From a virus: a DNA stretch of 60,249 bases. The notes under the pieces were generated by a model. The model worked only from the letters and a program-made list of their open reading frames with translations. It was not told where the DNA came from and did not search any database. The stretch is from the IMG/VR virus record IMGVR_UViG_3300005338_000010, positions 1 through 60,249 of that record; one strand, written 5' to 3'. A program made the translations under genes and the position numbers. Positions 16,747 through 25,708 of the stretch are shown here, piece by piece; within the stretch, counting starts at the first letter, position 1; every line of letters starts with the position of its first letter.

Positions 16747-17607
16747 TTAGTGTGTTAAGGATAATGTTGAGGTTATATCTAACGCTATTGGATTTCTGCA
16801 ACATACGTATCTTGTTGCTCCTATTGTGAATATATCTCTGAATGTAAAGTCCGGTATTACACCTTGATTCAAAACCGTATTGAACCACCCGGTTGCAACT
16901 GGTTCTGTTGCCAAATAACTAAACATGACATATTTATTCGCAAAGTTTGTCAGATCACCACTGAATACGATGTTTGCTCCGGGTGAATACGATATGGTCT
17001 GCGAATTGGTTATAGTAAGCGGTGTGCTGTTATCCACGAAAGGATCTGTTGCACTCCAACCTATCACAAAACTTATCGGTGCTGCATTAACTGTTAATGT
17101 TGCGGCCAAAGAAGGTACGATGCCACATGGATTGCTAACTACACATCTGTAAGCCCCCGCGTCTGGTGCTGTGGCCCCGGTAATAGTGTATGAAGCAGAC
17201 GTAGCCCCTGTTATATTTGAGCCATTCTTCTGCCATTGATATGTGAACGGTGCAGTACCACCTGCCAATACTGAAAACGTAACATTGTTACCGCTGGTTA
17301 TGGTTTGGGAATTTGGATTGGCAGTAATATAAACTGGTGTACAAGTTGCTCCGCCAATAACAGCTAAAGCAGCATTCACATCAAGTAACGAATACAGATA
17401 CGTGCCGGTTGCATTCAGTGTTTCATCATTAGGATTTTGACCGAAAGCCCATTCCACTGAAAGCCTAACCATCCTTAATATCTGAACGTAATTTTTGGAT
17501 AGTGTTTTACCTCTGAATATTCTCTGCTTGGCAAACTTATTCGCGTCAAGGTATTGATTGATACGGGCGTAACTTACCCACAATGCTATAGGAACATTTA
17601 CCGGCAT
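16747..17607 (-). CDS. Virion protein with Ig-like domain
   Basis: 286 residues. The first 85 residues are a helical domain (NVPIALWVSYARINQYLDAN ... LLDVNAALAVIGG). Residues about 90-172 form a clear Ig-like domain: FTYQWQKNGSNITGATSASY, then TAPDAGAYRCVVSNPCG with the Asp-x-Gly-x-Tyr-x-Cys signature. A third beta-rich domain follows. Such Ig-like domains decorate phage heads, tails and fibres and bind carbohydrate weakly. It lies between a neck-type protein and the large fibre, so it is probably a fibre-attachment protein. Confidence 0.65.
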   Translation of the reverse strand: MPVNVPIALWVSYARINQYLDANKFAKQRIFRGKTLSKNYVQILRMVRLSVEWAFGQNPNDETLNATGTYLYSLLDVNAALAVIGGATCTPVYITANPNSQTITSGNNVTFSVLAGGTAPFTYQWQKNGSNITGATSASYTITGATAPDAGAYRCVVSNPCGIVPSLAATLTVNAAPISFVIGWSATDPFVDNSTPLTITNSQTISYSPGANIVFSGDLTNFANKYVMFSYLATEPVATGWFNTVLNQGVIPDFTFRDIFTIGATRYVCCRNPIALDITSTLSLTH

Positions 17608-18119
17608 CAGAAGTATAAGTTTTGGTGACTAAGAAGTTGATATGCGCGGTCTAAGGCTGCTTGACTTGAGTACTGATCAAAGTATACTTGGGCTTGATTA
17701 GCATTATCCAGTTCGGTGTAACATTTTTCAAGATTACTATAGAAATTCGTGTCGTTTAATATACTTGGAGTGGCAGATACTTTTTGAATAAGTTGGTATA
17801 ATGCTAAATTGGTATACCCTGTAAAAGTATTTACAGCAGCCTTTGTATCGGTAGTCCCAGAAATCCAGTTTACTACAATATTCAAAGAATAGTCTTTTTG
17901 AAGAACATTTACCGTTAAGGTGTCCCCAATACCTGATATAATAGGCCAGTCTATGTAAGTGGTAGTTGTTCCTGATGGAACCAGCGTAGAATTATCGATT
18001 TTATTGAGGTATATGCGCCTTGCGGTAACTGCTGGGAATGTGCCAGAACTTGTATCTGTGAACAACAATGTGTTCAAGGCGGACGTCTGGCTGACGGAGT
18101 AATTAGGAGTAAAAGGCAT
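17607..18119 (-). CDS. Probable tail/neck structural protein
   Basis: 170 residues. A beta-rich first half (PVTARRIYLNKIDNSTLV-like strands) and a helical second half (FYSNLEKCYTELDNANQAQVYFDQY) define the two parts. No family named. It overlaps the Ig-domain gene by one base (TGATG) and follows the ejection proteins, so a role in tail assembly or fibre docking is inferred from position. Confidence 0.55.
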   Translation of the reverse strand: MPFTPNYSVSQTSALNTLLFTDTSSGTFPAVTARRIYLNKIDNSTLVPSGTTTTYIDWPIISGIGDTLTVNVLQKDYSLNIVVNWISGTTDTKAAVNTFTGYTNLALYQLIQKVSATPSILNDTNFYSNLEKCYTELDNANQAQVYFDQYSSQAALDRAYQLLSHQNLYF

Positions 18120-18173
18120 ATTGGATATTGGGTTGAGTAAAAATAATTGATTTTATTGGTTTTGCTGTTAATT

Positions 18174-21100
18174 TTATCGTTTAATTTCTCTTGAATCTGC
18201 TGACTTCTTAGCCTTTTTAGCGTCCTTTTTAATTATCCCGGTTTCTCTCAAAATCTGCGGCTCAAATCTTCTTATAGCATCGTCCTTTAATTTGTCGGCT
18301 TCGTATTTATTGCTGGTTGCACCAACCAAGTGAGCGCCAGTTTCCAATATTGGGATTTGCTCTACCAATCCGCCAATAGAGCCTAAGCCTGCATGGTACA
18401 ATGCTTCCGGTGTGCTTTCCCCTTTCACAGAATGATCGTAAATGTGCCTTGCGGTAGCGGCAAATTGAATAATTTCTAATGGCAATGCATGTTGAACCGG
18501 TTTTGGAACCATTTTACCACCAATCATCATGGCATCACTGGTCATTTCTCCTTCCCTTCTTTTTTTGTCTGGGTTGAATTTACTGTACAGGCCGCCGAAA
18601 CTCTTAGCGCCATACCAGCCTATTAGCCAAAGGGCTGTACCTAATGTACCCTGTTTCAATTGCATCATTACATGGTCTGCTTGGTCTGGTGTCAGTTTTT
18701 CAATACCATTTCGGTATGCCTGTATAACCTCTTTGGAGCCGCGTATCAACCCCAATGGAGATGTGGTAACAACCCTACGCGCAATATTGGTAGGTACAGT
18801 ACTAACAGGGATTAAGAAGTCTACAAGAAATTTAGCGGTAGAGCCGGTATTACCCTGTTTTTCCAAAGAAGATTTCCACGAAGTAAATTTCTTCGATAGC
18901 CAGTTTTGTTCCTGGAATATTTCGTATTGCGCTCTTTTGTAAGACGCATTTTCTATAGAATTTATCACAAGCGGGTCAGTAATATCCAATCCATTCTTTT
19001 CAGCCCAGATCATCCCGTTTCTGAAAGACGCTTCAAACGTTGCTCTTTTAGGTGGGTCTTTGATAATCTGGTGCAAATCGGTTGGTAGGTATAACCCCGG
19101 AACGTGTTCATATTCTGCGCTACCCAAACGTTTGCTCAAATCTGATGAACCACTTTTAAGTATCTCCCATGCGTTATGAGCAAATTTCTTTGGATTGAAA
19201 AACTCTTTGTAGAATTTCAATTCTGACATAACATTTGCGCCACCTTCAATTGGCGCTTTTTCTGCAACCCCTTTGAATATGCCACCATAGATTGCGCCAA
19301 TCGCCTGCTCCGGTATCCTTTTCCCGGCAGCGCCAATGGTTGCAGCGGCGGTAAGTTTTGCCAGTACATTGTACCCGGAAAGCACAGACAGTCTTATGCC
19401 CCTACCCAACCATGCCAACCCTTTTTGATACATATTCTTTTTACTCTCAAATGCCTTTCTCTTTTCAATTTTTATTTTGTATTCTGCATTGGCTACACGC
19501 TGCTGCGCTTTCACCCATTCGGTACTTTTCCTGAATTCCTTGTGAACTCTTGTTGGCTTATTAAAATCTGTCGGTTCCGAATGACCGGCAACTTCACCGC
19601 GTTTTGTTTTTAGTATTGTTGGGGTAAGTTTGTCTTCCAATAGATCGGCTTTCTTATTGAGCCTTTTTGATTCTTGCACCTCTTGCAATGGTTCATATTC
19701 AGCAATAGCATTCCTGATTTCTTTTTTAGAAAGACCACTATCTGCTCCGATGTTAGCATGTAGTTTATCTACCAACGCTTCCAAACCATTTACACCTTGC
19801 TTAACATAGTTTATAGCCAGCTTGCCCAATACTTCCAATGTTTCTACTGGGATAGGGATGCCTGCGTTGGCATTGCCAATATCTCGTTTGAACGCCTTTC
19901 TTAAAGCATTGAGTAAATCTTCTTCTTCTTTTTTAAGGGCTTCTTTTGTTTCTGCATTTTTAGCTGAACGTTTGGCCTGTTTCTTAACTTCTTCAAATCC
20001 TTTGACGGCCATTTTCTGCCGGAGTTCTTCTTCTACCTTAGCTTTAGCAGCAAGCGCTTCGTCGCGTTGTTTTATAATAGCATCGAGTTTTACCTGAATA
20101 TCTTTTGGTATTTCACCACCATAAGCATCTTTAATAAATGCCTTTTCTCTTGATGGGTTAAATCCTTTGTCGGTTACTATCTGACGAATATTACCTACGT
20201 TACTCCATGCAGTACCGCTAATCATGTTAGCCGCTGTTGCGCGATCTACTTCGTCGCTTAACTGCTGTAGTTTGCCATGAACCTCTGCTTTACCTTCCGG
20301 TGTTTCGGCGGCATGCAATTGCTCTCTAAGATTTGATTCATGTGCATCAAGCTGATGCATGTAGTATTGCAACGCCTTTGCTTCTGCTGGCTGAACACCT
20401 TCTTTTTTATACAACACTCTTGCAACTACTTCACGCGGGTTGATTTCGCCACTATCCACTAAACGCTTACCTTCATTTACCACCTCTACATCATTGCCCA
20501 TTTTTGGCAAGTCAACTTTTGGCAAATTGAACTGGCCACGTATCTCATTGGACTTGGCATTTTTGATGCCTACAGTTTTTTCTTCACCGCCAACCCCTTG
20601 TGGGAGTTCTTTTTCATTACCACTAACTTGTTCTTGTGTTCCGGCAAGGATTTTCGATCCGGTGTCTCCGCTTCCCAACGTTTCGCCATTGCTGGCTTGT
20701 TCGCCCACATCCAGCGTTCTTGGGCTTTCGATTGCAGGGGCATTGTCTTTTAATTTTACGTTTACAATTTTATTACCAAGATGCGCGCCATCATTAAAAA
20801 ATTCCAGTGGATGTTTGCCTATCTCTGGCACACTTGTTACACTAAATTCGGTCACACGCTTCTTGCCATTTACTTCTGTCGTAATCCTAACTTTATTTCC
20901 CTCATACTCTATCTTTTTATTGCCGCCCTGTAGGTAAATCTCTTGCGCTTTACCTAAATCTTCTGGGCTTACATAAACCGTTTTGTCGCTTGCTGACTTT
21001 ACACCACTATCGCCTATTCCGTGTCCTGCATGTTCTGATTTGTCTCTTGTGGTTGAATTCCTATCTACCGAATACTTACTACCTGATTCTGTTTCAAATT

Positions 21101-23057
21101 CAGCAACCTTTGATTTTACGTTTAAAATATTAGGAGTAGATACAGTCACCTTTGGTTTCTCTGGTGGTGTTTCTATTTTTGCTTCTGGGGCTGAAGAAAT
21201 TTCTTTTATTTTTTCTTCAATCCTATCAATTTCTTTTTGTGCTGTTTCTTTATCAAAAGAAGATTCTACATTTTTCTTTTCTTCCTTCGCTGCCTCCAAT
21301 TTTTCTATCCACGGATGCAATTCCAATCTAACATTATCGTTTATTACGGATGAATGTATTTTCTTGTCTATCTCTTTTTGGGATTCAATATCACCAACTA
21401 CATCAGCCGCTGCCTGTGGGGTCATATTTCCGGCTTCTACCTGTTCTTTAGCAATAATCTTTGCATCTTCCAATGGGACTTTTGTAAACCCTTGCATTAT
21501 CTTTTTAGAAAGACCAACTGATTTTTTTACCCCATTACCCAAGAGTGCCATGCCTGCACTAAGAGAGTAGTGCAACGCCGCCATACTTCCGGCTGCACCA
21601 ATTACATTTTCATCAAGGTTTCTTTTATCCCCAAAAGCATTAGCGGAAATATTTTTTGCTATTTCACCACCGCCTGCTAATGCTGCGTTTTTAAAAGCTA
21701 ATGGGCTTTCTTTTTTAATAAAATCAAATCCATTCTTTATTACTCCATTATACCAGCCGCCTTCAACTGCTAATTTCGGAGCATCCTTTGCCACAACACT
21801 CAATCCTTTTGCTGCCGATCCACCTGTTGTTTTACCCATTACTGCCGCCGTGGTAGCATCTATTGTCATGGCGGTTAAAGCCTGCTTCTTTGCATTCTCT
21901 AATGCTTTGTCTTTACTTAATCCTGCTTGTATGTTTGCCGCATACGATCTTTGTAGTTCGGTTGCATAAGCCCTTCTACCCATTTCATGAGCGTATATGC
22001 CTGCCGACAATACTTCACCCGAACCAGGAGCCAAAAAATTCAATGCTTGCGCACCCGCTATCTCTGCTGATACCTTGCCTTGACCGCCTGCGAAAGCACC
22101 CACATGACCGCCAAATCCGGCTGGCACAGGGACAGCGGCATCCGGGTCTTGCTTATCAACAAGAGCGTCTAATTTATTTATGAGTTGTTCGTCTGTTCCA
22201 TTATCCGCAAGGTCGAACAGCGCCATATCTTCGTTACGTTTCTTAATAGAGGTGCTGAATGATTCTCCGAAATCTTCTGGCTTAGTTAATTGGCCGTTAC
22301 GTGGATTGTATTCTAATTCTCCTTTGGATATTTTATTTGCGTTCTCTGAAATCTGCGCCTGTTTAAAACCATTGACAGCCCGGTTGCTGGAATGTAATAC
22401 GTATAACGCCTTATCAATATCTTTGGCCTCTTTTGGATTTGTTTTTTTAGCATGTATCAGTGCTTCTTCTTGTAGTCCGGGGTCTTGTTTAATTGCCTGT
22501 GTGAATTGAGCGACTTCTTCTGGTTTAGGTACGCTGAAGTCTATTTCTGGAAAAGTCGGATGCGCTGATATATCACTACCCTCTCCCATATTTCTGCTAT
22601 CAGAAAGCATTTTATTTGCAGCATTCTTTTTATCTGCAAGCATAGACTGCGCTAAGGCAGCGAGTTTTTTATCATCACCTAATGTTTTATGGATAGTACT
22701 TGATGCTTCATCTACTACTTTTCTGTGTTGATCATTTGCAATAACATCTGCTTCGGAAGGCGTAAACTGCTGTACGCCGCCTGTCATATTCAAGTAGTCC
22801 GGCTCTTTTGGTCTTACTGGTGATATTAATGTATGTGAAGATTCTTGCGGAGCGGAAACAGGCTTTGCATATTTTGTTTTAAAATCATTCACTATCGCCT
22901 GAACCACTTCTTTTGGCGCTTTCTTTTTATATAAGTCCATGACAATGCTATCCAGCTTTTGCCTATGTTCTGGTGCTAATACAGGGGTTGGATCGCCAGT
23001 TTGTGGTGGCGTATCTTGCACTTGTGGTTCTTCTAATATTTCTGCTTCTTCTGCCAT
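18174..23057 (-). CDS. Very large internal virion / DNA-ejection protein
   Basis: 1627 residues with no signal peptide. The first 90 residues are acidic, Pro/Gln-rich and probably disordered. A Gly/Ala-rich hydrophobic region (about 315-480, containing IAGAQALNFLAPGSGEVLSA) could insert into membrane. Then come long charged helices (about 540-1180, many E/K/A heptads) and a C-terminal part (about 1230-1627) with further hydrophobic stretches (LSGYNVLAKLTAAATIGAAG; TALWLIGWYGAKSFGGLYSK). This layout fits giant internal core/ejection proteins of podoviruses, which leave the head and form a channel through the envelope. No lytic transglycosylase motif was recognised. The stop-side gene is the 170-aa neck protein. 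Confidence 0.65.
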   Translation of the reverse strand: MAEEAEILEEPQVQDTPPQTGDPTPVLAPEHRQKLDSIVMDLYKKKAPKEVVQAIVNDFKTKYAKPVSAPQESSHTLISPVRPKEPDYLNMTGGVQQFTPSEADVIANDQHRKVVDEASSTIHKTLGDDKKLAALAQSMLADKKNAANKMLSDSRNMGEGSDISAHPTFPEIDFSVPKPEEVAQFTQAIKQDPGLQEEALIHAKKTNPKEAKDIDKALYVLHSSNRAVNGFKQAQISENANKISKGELEYNPRNGQLTKPEDFGESFSTSIKKRNEDMALFDLADNGTDEQLINKLDALVDKQDPDAAVPVPAGFGGHVGAFAGGQGKVSAEIAGAQALNFLAPGSGEVLSAGIYAHEMGRRAYATELQRSYAANIQAGLSKDKALENAKKQALTAMTIDATTAAVMGKTTGGSAAKGLSVVAKDAPKLAVEGGWYNGVIKNGFDFIKKESPLAFKNAALAGGGEIAKNISANAFGDKRNLDENVIGAAGSMAALHYSLSAGMALLGNGVKKSVGLSKKIMQGFTKVPLEDAKIIAKEQVEAGNMTPQAAADVVGDIESQKEIDKKIHSSVINDNVRLELHPWIEKLEAAKEEKKNVESSFDKETAQKEIDRIEEKIKEISSAPEAKIETPPEKPKVTVSTPNILNVKSKVAEFETESGSKYSVDRNSTTRDKSEHAGHGIGDSGVKSASDKTVYVSPEDLGKAQEIYLQGGNKKIEYEGNKVRITTEVNGKKRVTEFSVTSVPEIGKHPLEFFNDGAHLGNKIVNVKLKDNAPAIESPRTLDVGEQASNGETLGSGDTGSKILAGTQEQVSGNEKELPQGVGGEEKTVGIKNAKSNEIRGQFNLPKVDLPKMGNDVEVVNEGKRLVDSGEINPREVVARVLYKKEGVQPAEAKALQYYMHQLDAHESNLREQLHAAETPEGKAEVHGKLQQLSDEVDRATAANMISGTAWSNVGNIRQIVTDKGFNPSREKAFIKDAYGGEIPKDIQVKLDAIIKQRDEALAAKAKVEEELRQKMAVKGFEEVKKQAKRSAKNAETKEALKKEEEDLLNALRKAFKRDIGNANAGIPIPVETLEVLGKLAINYVKQGVNGLEALVDKLHANIGADSGLSKKEIRNAIAEYEPLQEVQESKRLNKKADLLEDKLTPTILKTKRGEVAGHSEPTDFNKPTRVHKEFRKSTEWVKAQQRVANAEYKIKIEKRKAFESKKNMYQKGLAWLGRGIRLSVLSGYNVLAKLTAAATIGAAGKRIPEQAIGAIYGGIFKGVAEKAPIEGGANVMSELKFYKEFFNPKKFAHNAWEILKSGSSDLSKRLGSAEYEHVPGLYLPTDLHQIIKDPPKRATFEASFRNGMIWAEKNGLDITDPLVINSIENASYKRAQYEIFQEQNWLSKKFTSWKSSLEKQGNTGSTAKFLVDFLIPVSTVPTNIARRVVTTSPLGLIRGSKEVIQAYRNGIEKLTPDQADHVMMQLKQGTLGTALWLIGWYGAKSFGGLYSKFNPDKKRREGEMTSDAMMIGGKMVPKPVQHALPLEIIQFAATARHIYDHSVKGESTPEALYHAGLGSIGGLVEQIPILETGAHLVGATSNKYEADKLKDDAIRRFEPQILRETGIIKKDAKKAKKSADSREIKR

Positions 23058-24595
23058 TAGTAATCTATTCCGTATTGTTTTTTAGCATCGTCCACACTTA
23101 ATTCGCCTTTTGTCTTTTTGGGTTTACCACCTCCTATATTTTCCAACAATTTTTGATTTGACTTCTTTGTTAGGAATTGTTTACCCAGATTTATTTTTAC
23201 ATCGTCTCTTGAAACACGAACGGTTGGTATTTTAGGGTCTATAGCATAGTTTCCGTTCTCTTTTACGGACTCACCTGTTACTGGGTCTTTCTTATAAAAC
23301 ACGCCTAAGTAATCTCCGTTGTCAGCAATTTTAACGGCATCAGGATGGTACACTTTTACGCCTGCCCGTACTTCGAGCGCCTTCTTTAATTCTTCGGGAG
23401 CCTTTACCGTTTGGGTTGTGAACTGCTGACCATCTGCTGTTTTATATACGCCTGTACCGCCAGCCTTTGCTTCATCTTCCCATTTCTGTAAGATTGGTTC
23501 GATAGGGTCTTTATAATCTTCGTCATCTTTACCCTTGCCAGTTCCTATACCATTTTGTTTTTTAAATAAAGCTAACGATTTGCTATTGGCAAGTTGCTGA
23601 TTTAGTCTTGCATTCTGTAATCTAAGTTTAGATTCTTCATTCAATTTTCTCCTTACCTCTGTATTCACTTCTGGTTTACCCTCACGCGAATCAAATGTAT
23701 TAACAGCGTTTAGTGCGTATGCCTTTGCTTGTATAGAATGCAAAATCTCTGCTGGATTGTTAGGGTCTGTTGGTTCGAGACTTGGCTTGTCTTTCATTCC
23801 CCAGTTCTCAAACTTATCTTTGGAAAGCTGTGCGTAGTGTTCATTGATTTGTTGAATTTCTTCCGGCGTCATATTATCCAACACTTTCTTAGCCATCATA
23901 GAATGCTTCCTGTCTGCATTTTTCGCATTCAGGCTGCCCATAAAGGTTGCCGGATCGTTTGTACCCCACACATTCGTAACAGCCAACTGCTCTGCGTCCT
24001 TACCCATCGGCGTCTTTATGCTTCTTAAAAACCGTGGCTTGCCTTTAGCATCATTGAATGTTTTGGTAAAGTCTTCGTCCGGCCCCGCCCAATAATGATT
24101 ATCATATTCTGGATGCTGCCTTGCAAGTGTAGTGGGTGTATTTAATGAAAGGTTAAACCTGTCGGTAAAATTATCTTCCATTTTTTGTGGTGTCTTATAA
24201 TAAGACTGCAATTGTTCACCCAATGTTTTTTTACGCTGTGTGCTATCGCTAATCAACTGCATTACTGCTGCAAGTTTTTTGTTCGCCTCTACCTGTACTT
24301 GCGCGTATGCAATTGGGTCTTTCTGTAGTTTTTGATCGAACAATAATCTTTTCTTTAATGGCCTATAATCCTGCCATGAATTTACAATATCAGCTACATC
24401 TGGATTAAGCACATTTCCCAAATGAGAGGACAATTCCTTATCCATATCGCCAACTTCTTTTTCACGAATGAGTTGGTCGCGCCTTTCATCTGCTTCGTGG
24501 TTTTGAACAAACCTATCCACTCTTGATGTGGGCATGAAATACACATCACCATAAGGGGCAGACGTTCTTTGATTCTCCTGATTACTGTAAGGCAT
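23057..24595 (-). CDS. Internal virion protein, 512 aa
   Basis: Highly charged and largely helical (DERRDQLIREKEVGDMDKEL, VRRKLNEESKLRLQNARLNQ), Gln/Lys/Asp-rich, with no membrane segment. A C-terminal domain (about 395-500, VYHPDAVKIADNGDYLGVFY) is more beta-like. It sits between two other ejection-type genes and shares a TAATG junction with the 1627-aa gene. Three consecutive internal proteins upstream of the tail genes is the usual podovirus order. Family not named. Confidence 0.6.
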   Translation of the reverse strand: MPYSNQENQRTSAPYGDVYFMPTSRVDRFVQNHEADERRDQLIREKEVGDMDKELSSHLGNVLNPDVADIVNSWQDYRPLKKRLLFDQKLQKDPIAYAQVQVEANKKLAAVMQLISDSTQRKKTLGEQLQSYYKTPQKMEDNFTDRFNLSLNTPTTLARQHPEYDNHYWAGPDEDFTKTFNDAKGKPRFLRSIKTPMGKDAEQLAVTNVWGTNDPATFMGSLNAKNADRKHSMMAKKVLDNMTPEEIQQINEHYAQLSKDKFENWGMKDKPSLEPTDPNNPAEILHSIQAKAYALNAVNTFDSREGKPEVNTEVRRKLNEESKLRLQNARLNQQLANSKSLALFKKQNGIGTGKGKDDEDYKDPIEPILQKWEDEAKAGGTGVYKTADGQQFTTQTVKAPEELKKALEVRAGVKVYHPDAVKIADNGDYLGVFYKKDPVTGESVKENGNYAIDPKIPTVRVSRDDVKINLGKQFLTKKSNQKLLENIGGGKPKKTKGELSVDDAKKQYGIDY

Positions 24596-24615
24596 TTCGA
24601 TTTAAAGTTTATTAA

Positions 24616-25245
24616 TTATTCGCCACCATCTGCTGTTCCATAATAAGACCCGCTTGTGCTACCACCGTAACCATACAGACCATTATTCCTTCTTGACCGT
24701 TGATACCCTGCAACACCACTACCAACTGCCGCAATACCCTGATCGATACCGTTATTTATATTCTGGTTGCCTGCACCCTTCAATGACATAGCATAGTCGT
24801 AATCGGATTGATACTTCTTATTTTGTATGCCTCCTATCTGGCTATTTACATTCATTAATCTACCAGTGTTACTTACTCTCATGGCGGCATTTCTTGCATC
24901 TAAATTACCATACGCATCATTTGTATTCTGCTGTATTTTAGATATAAGACCGATGCCAGCCCTTCTTGAATTAGCCCTCATAATAGCAAGGTTGTTCTGC
25001 CTGTCTATATTTTTTTGAGCCATCGCATACTGCTCTGATGGAAGCCCCTGATTTGCCAACTGGCTTGCTATTTGCTTATTTTCCAGCAATGCCTGCGGCA
25101 CTTCTTGGCCCTCTAATCCTGCAAGCTGTTTCTTAGCTTCATTCTTTTGTTTGATACCTTTATAGATACCAACCCCGGCTGACACGACAAGACTACCTAC
25201 TCCAACCCATGAGTATTGACGCGCATTAATAAAATTTAATCTCAT
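24616..25245 (-). CDS. Small internal virion / ejection protein
   Basis: 209 residues. A hydrophobic N-terminal helix (WVGVGSLVVSAGVGIYKGI) is followed by a long Ala/Asn/Gln-rich helical region (KNEAKKQLAGLEGQEVPQAL) and a Gly/Tyr-rich tail (LYGYGGSTSGSYYGTADGGE). This recalls small ejection proteins (T7 gp14 or P22 gp7 type) that enter the outer membrane first. Overlaps the cupin gene by 20 nt. Confidence 0.6.
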   Translation of the reverse strand: MRLNFINARQYSWVGVGSLVVSAGVGIYKGIKQKNEAKKQLAGLEGQEVPQALLENKQIASQLANQGLPSEQYAMAQKNIDRQNNLAIMRANSRRAGIGLISKIQQNTNDAYGNLDARNAAMRVSNTGRLMNVNSQIGGIQNKKYQSDYDYAMSLKGAGNQNINNGIDQGIAAVGSGVAGYQRSRRNNGLYGYGGSTSGSYYGTADGGE

Positions 25246-25708
25246 CGTTATTTGCTTTAATTAATTTATTCTGTTTCATTGTCCCGCCTAACAATTTATT
25301 TACATGCGGTAAAATAATCCTTTCGCCTATCTTTTCAACTGCTGCCAAAACCTGTTCCTCTAACAATCCAGCAGGCTGCTCACTTTCGTCAATCTGGTGG
25401 AATGTGCTAAAAACCACGTCTGTTTCATTATAAAGCACCCTGCGCGTTGAAGGGAAGGTGACGCCGCTATAGGGGGCTTCTATTCTCTCCCATCCGCCTT
25501 CGTTTATTTTAACATACGTAATACCTTTTGATACATGATATGGATGCTCTGAATTGTGGATTTGTGAAGTGATTAAACTTCCCGCAGGCATTCTCACCGT
25601 CCTAATGTAAAACCCCGGAATAAAATTGTGTTCAACCGGACATTCGGCTGGTGGCAAACCCTGCATGGCAGCCTCCAATTCATCTATCCTATCGTTGATG
25701 CTACTCAT
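25226..25708 (-). CDS. Cupin-domain phage protein
   Basis: 160 residues. Residues about 27-110 form a cupin barrel: GFYIRTVRMPAGSLITSQIH, then SEHPYHVSKGITYVKI and RIEAPYSGVTFPSTRRVLYN, then VVFSTFH. The pattern (IPAG, H...EH, ISKG, FxxxPGTRR) matches a cupin protein found beside podovirus ejection genes. The metal-type histidines (IHNSEH, YHVS, TFH) are mostly present. A helical tail (LLEEQVLAAVEKIGERIILP) follows. The role is unknown. It starts on the TGA of the 1277-aa gene (TGATG). Confidence 0.7.
   Translation of the reverse strand: MSSINDRIDELEAAMQGLPPAECPVEHNFIPGFYIRTVRMPAGSLITSQIHNSEHPYHVSKGITYVKINEGGWERIEAPYSGVTFPSTRRVLYNETDVVFSTFHQIDESEQPAGLLEEQVLAAVEKIGERIILPHVNKLLGGTMKQNKLIKANNDEIKFY

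Noticed and set aside
20983-21570. Long plus-strand frame (195 codons) inside the 1627-aa ejection protein gene
   Set aside because: Ser/Phe-rich, low-complexity product, fully antisense to a clear gene; a typical mirror frame of Lys/Glu-rich coding sequence.
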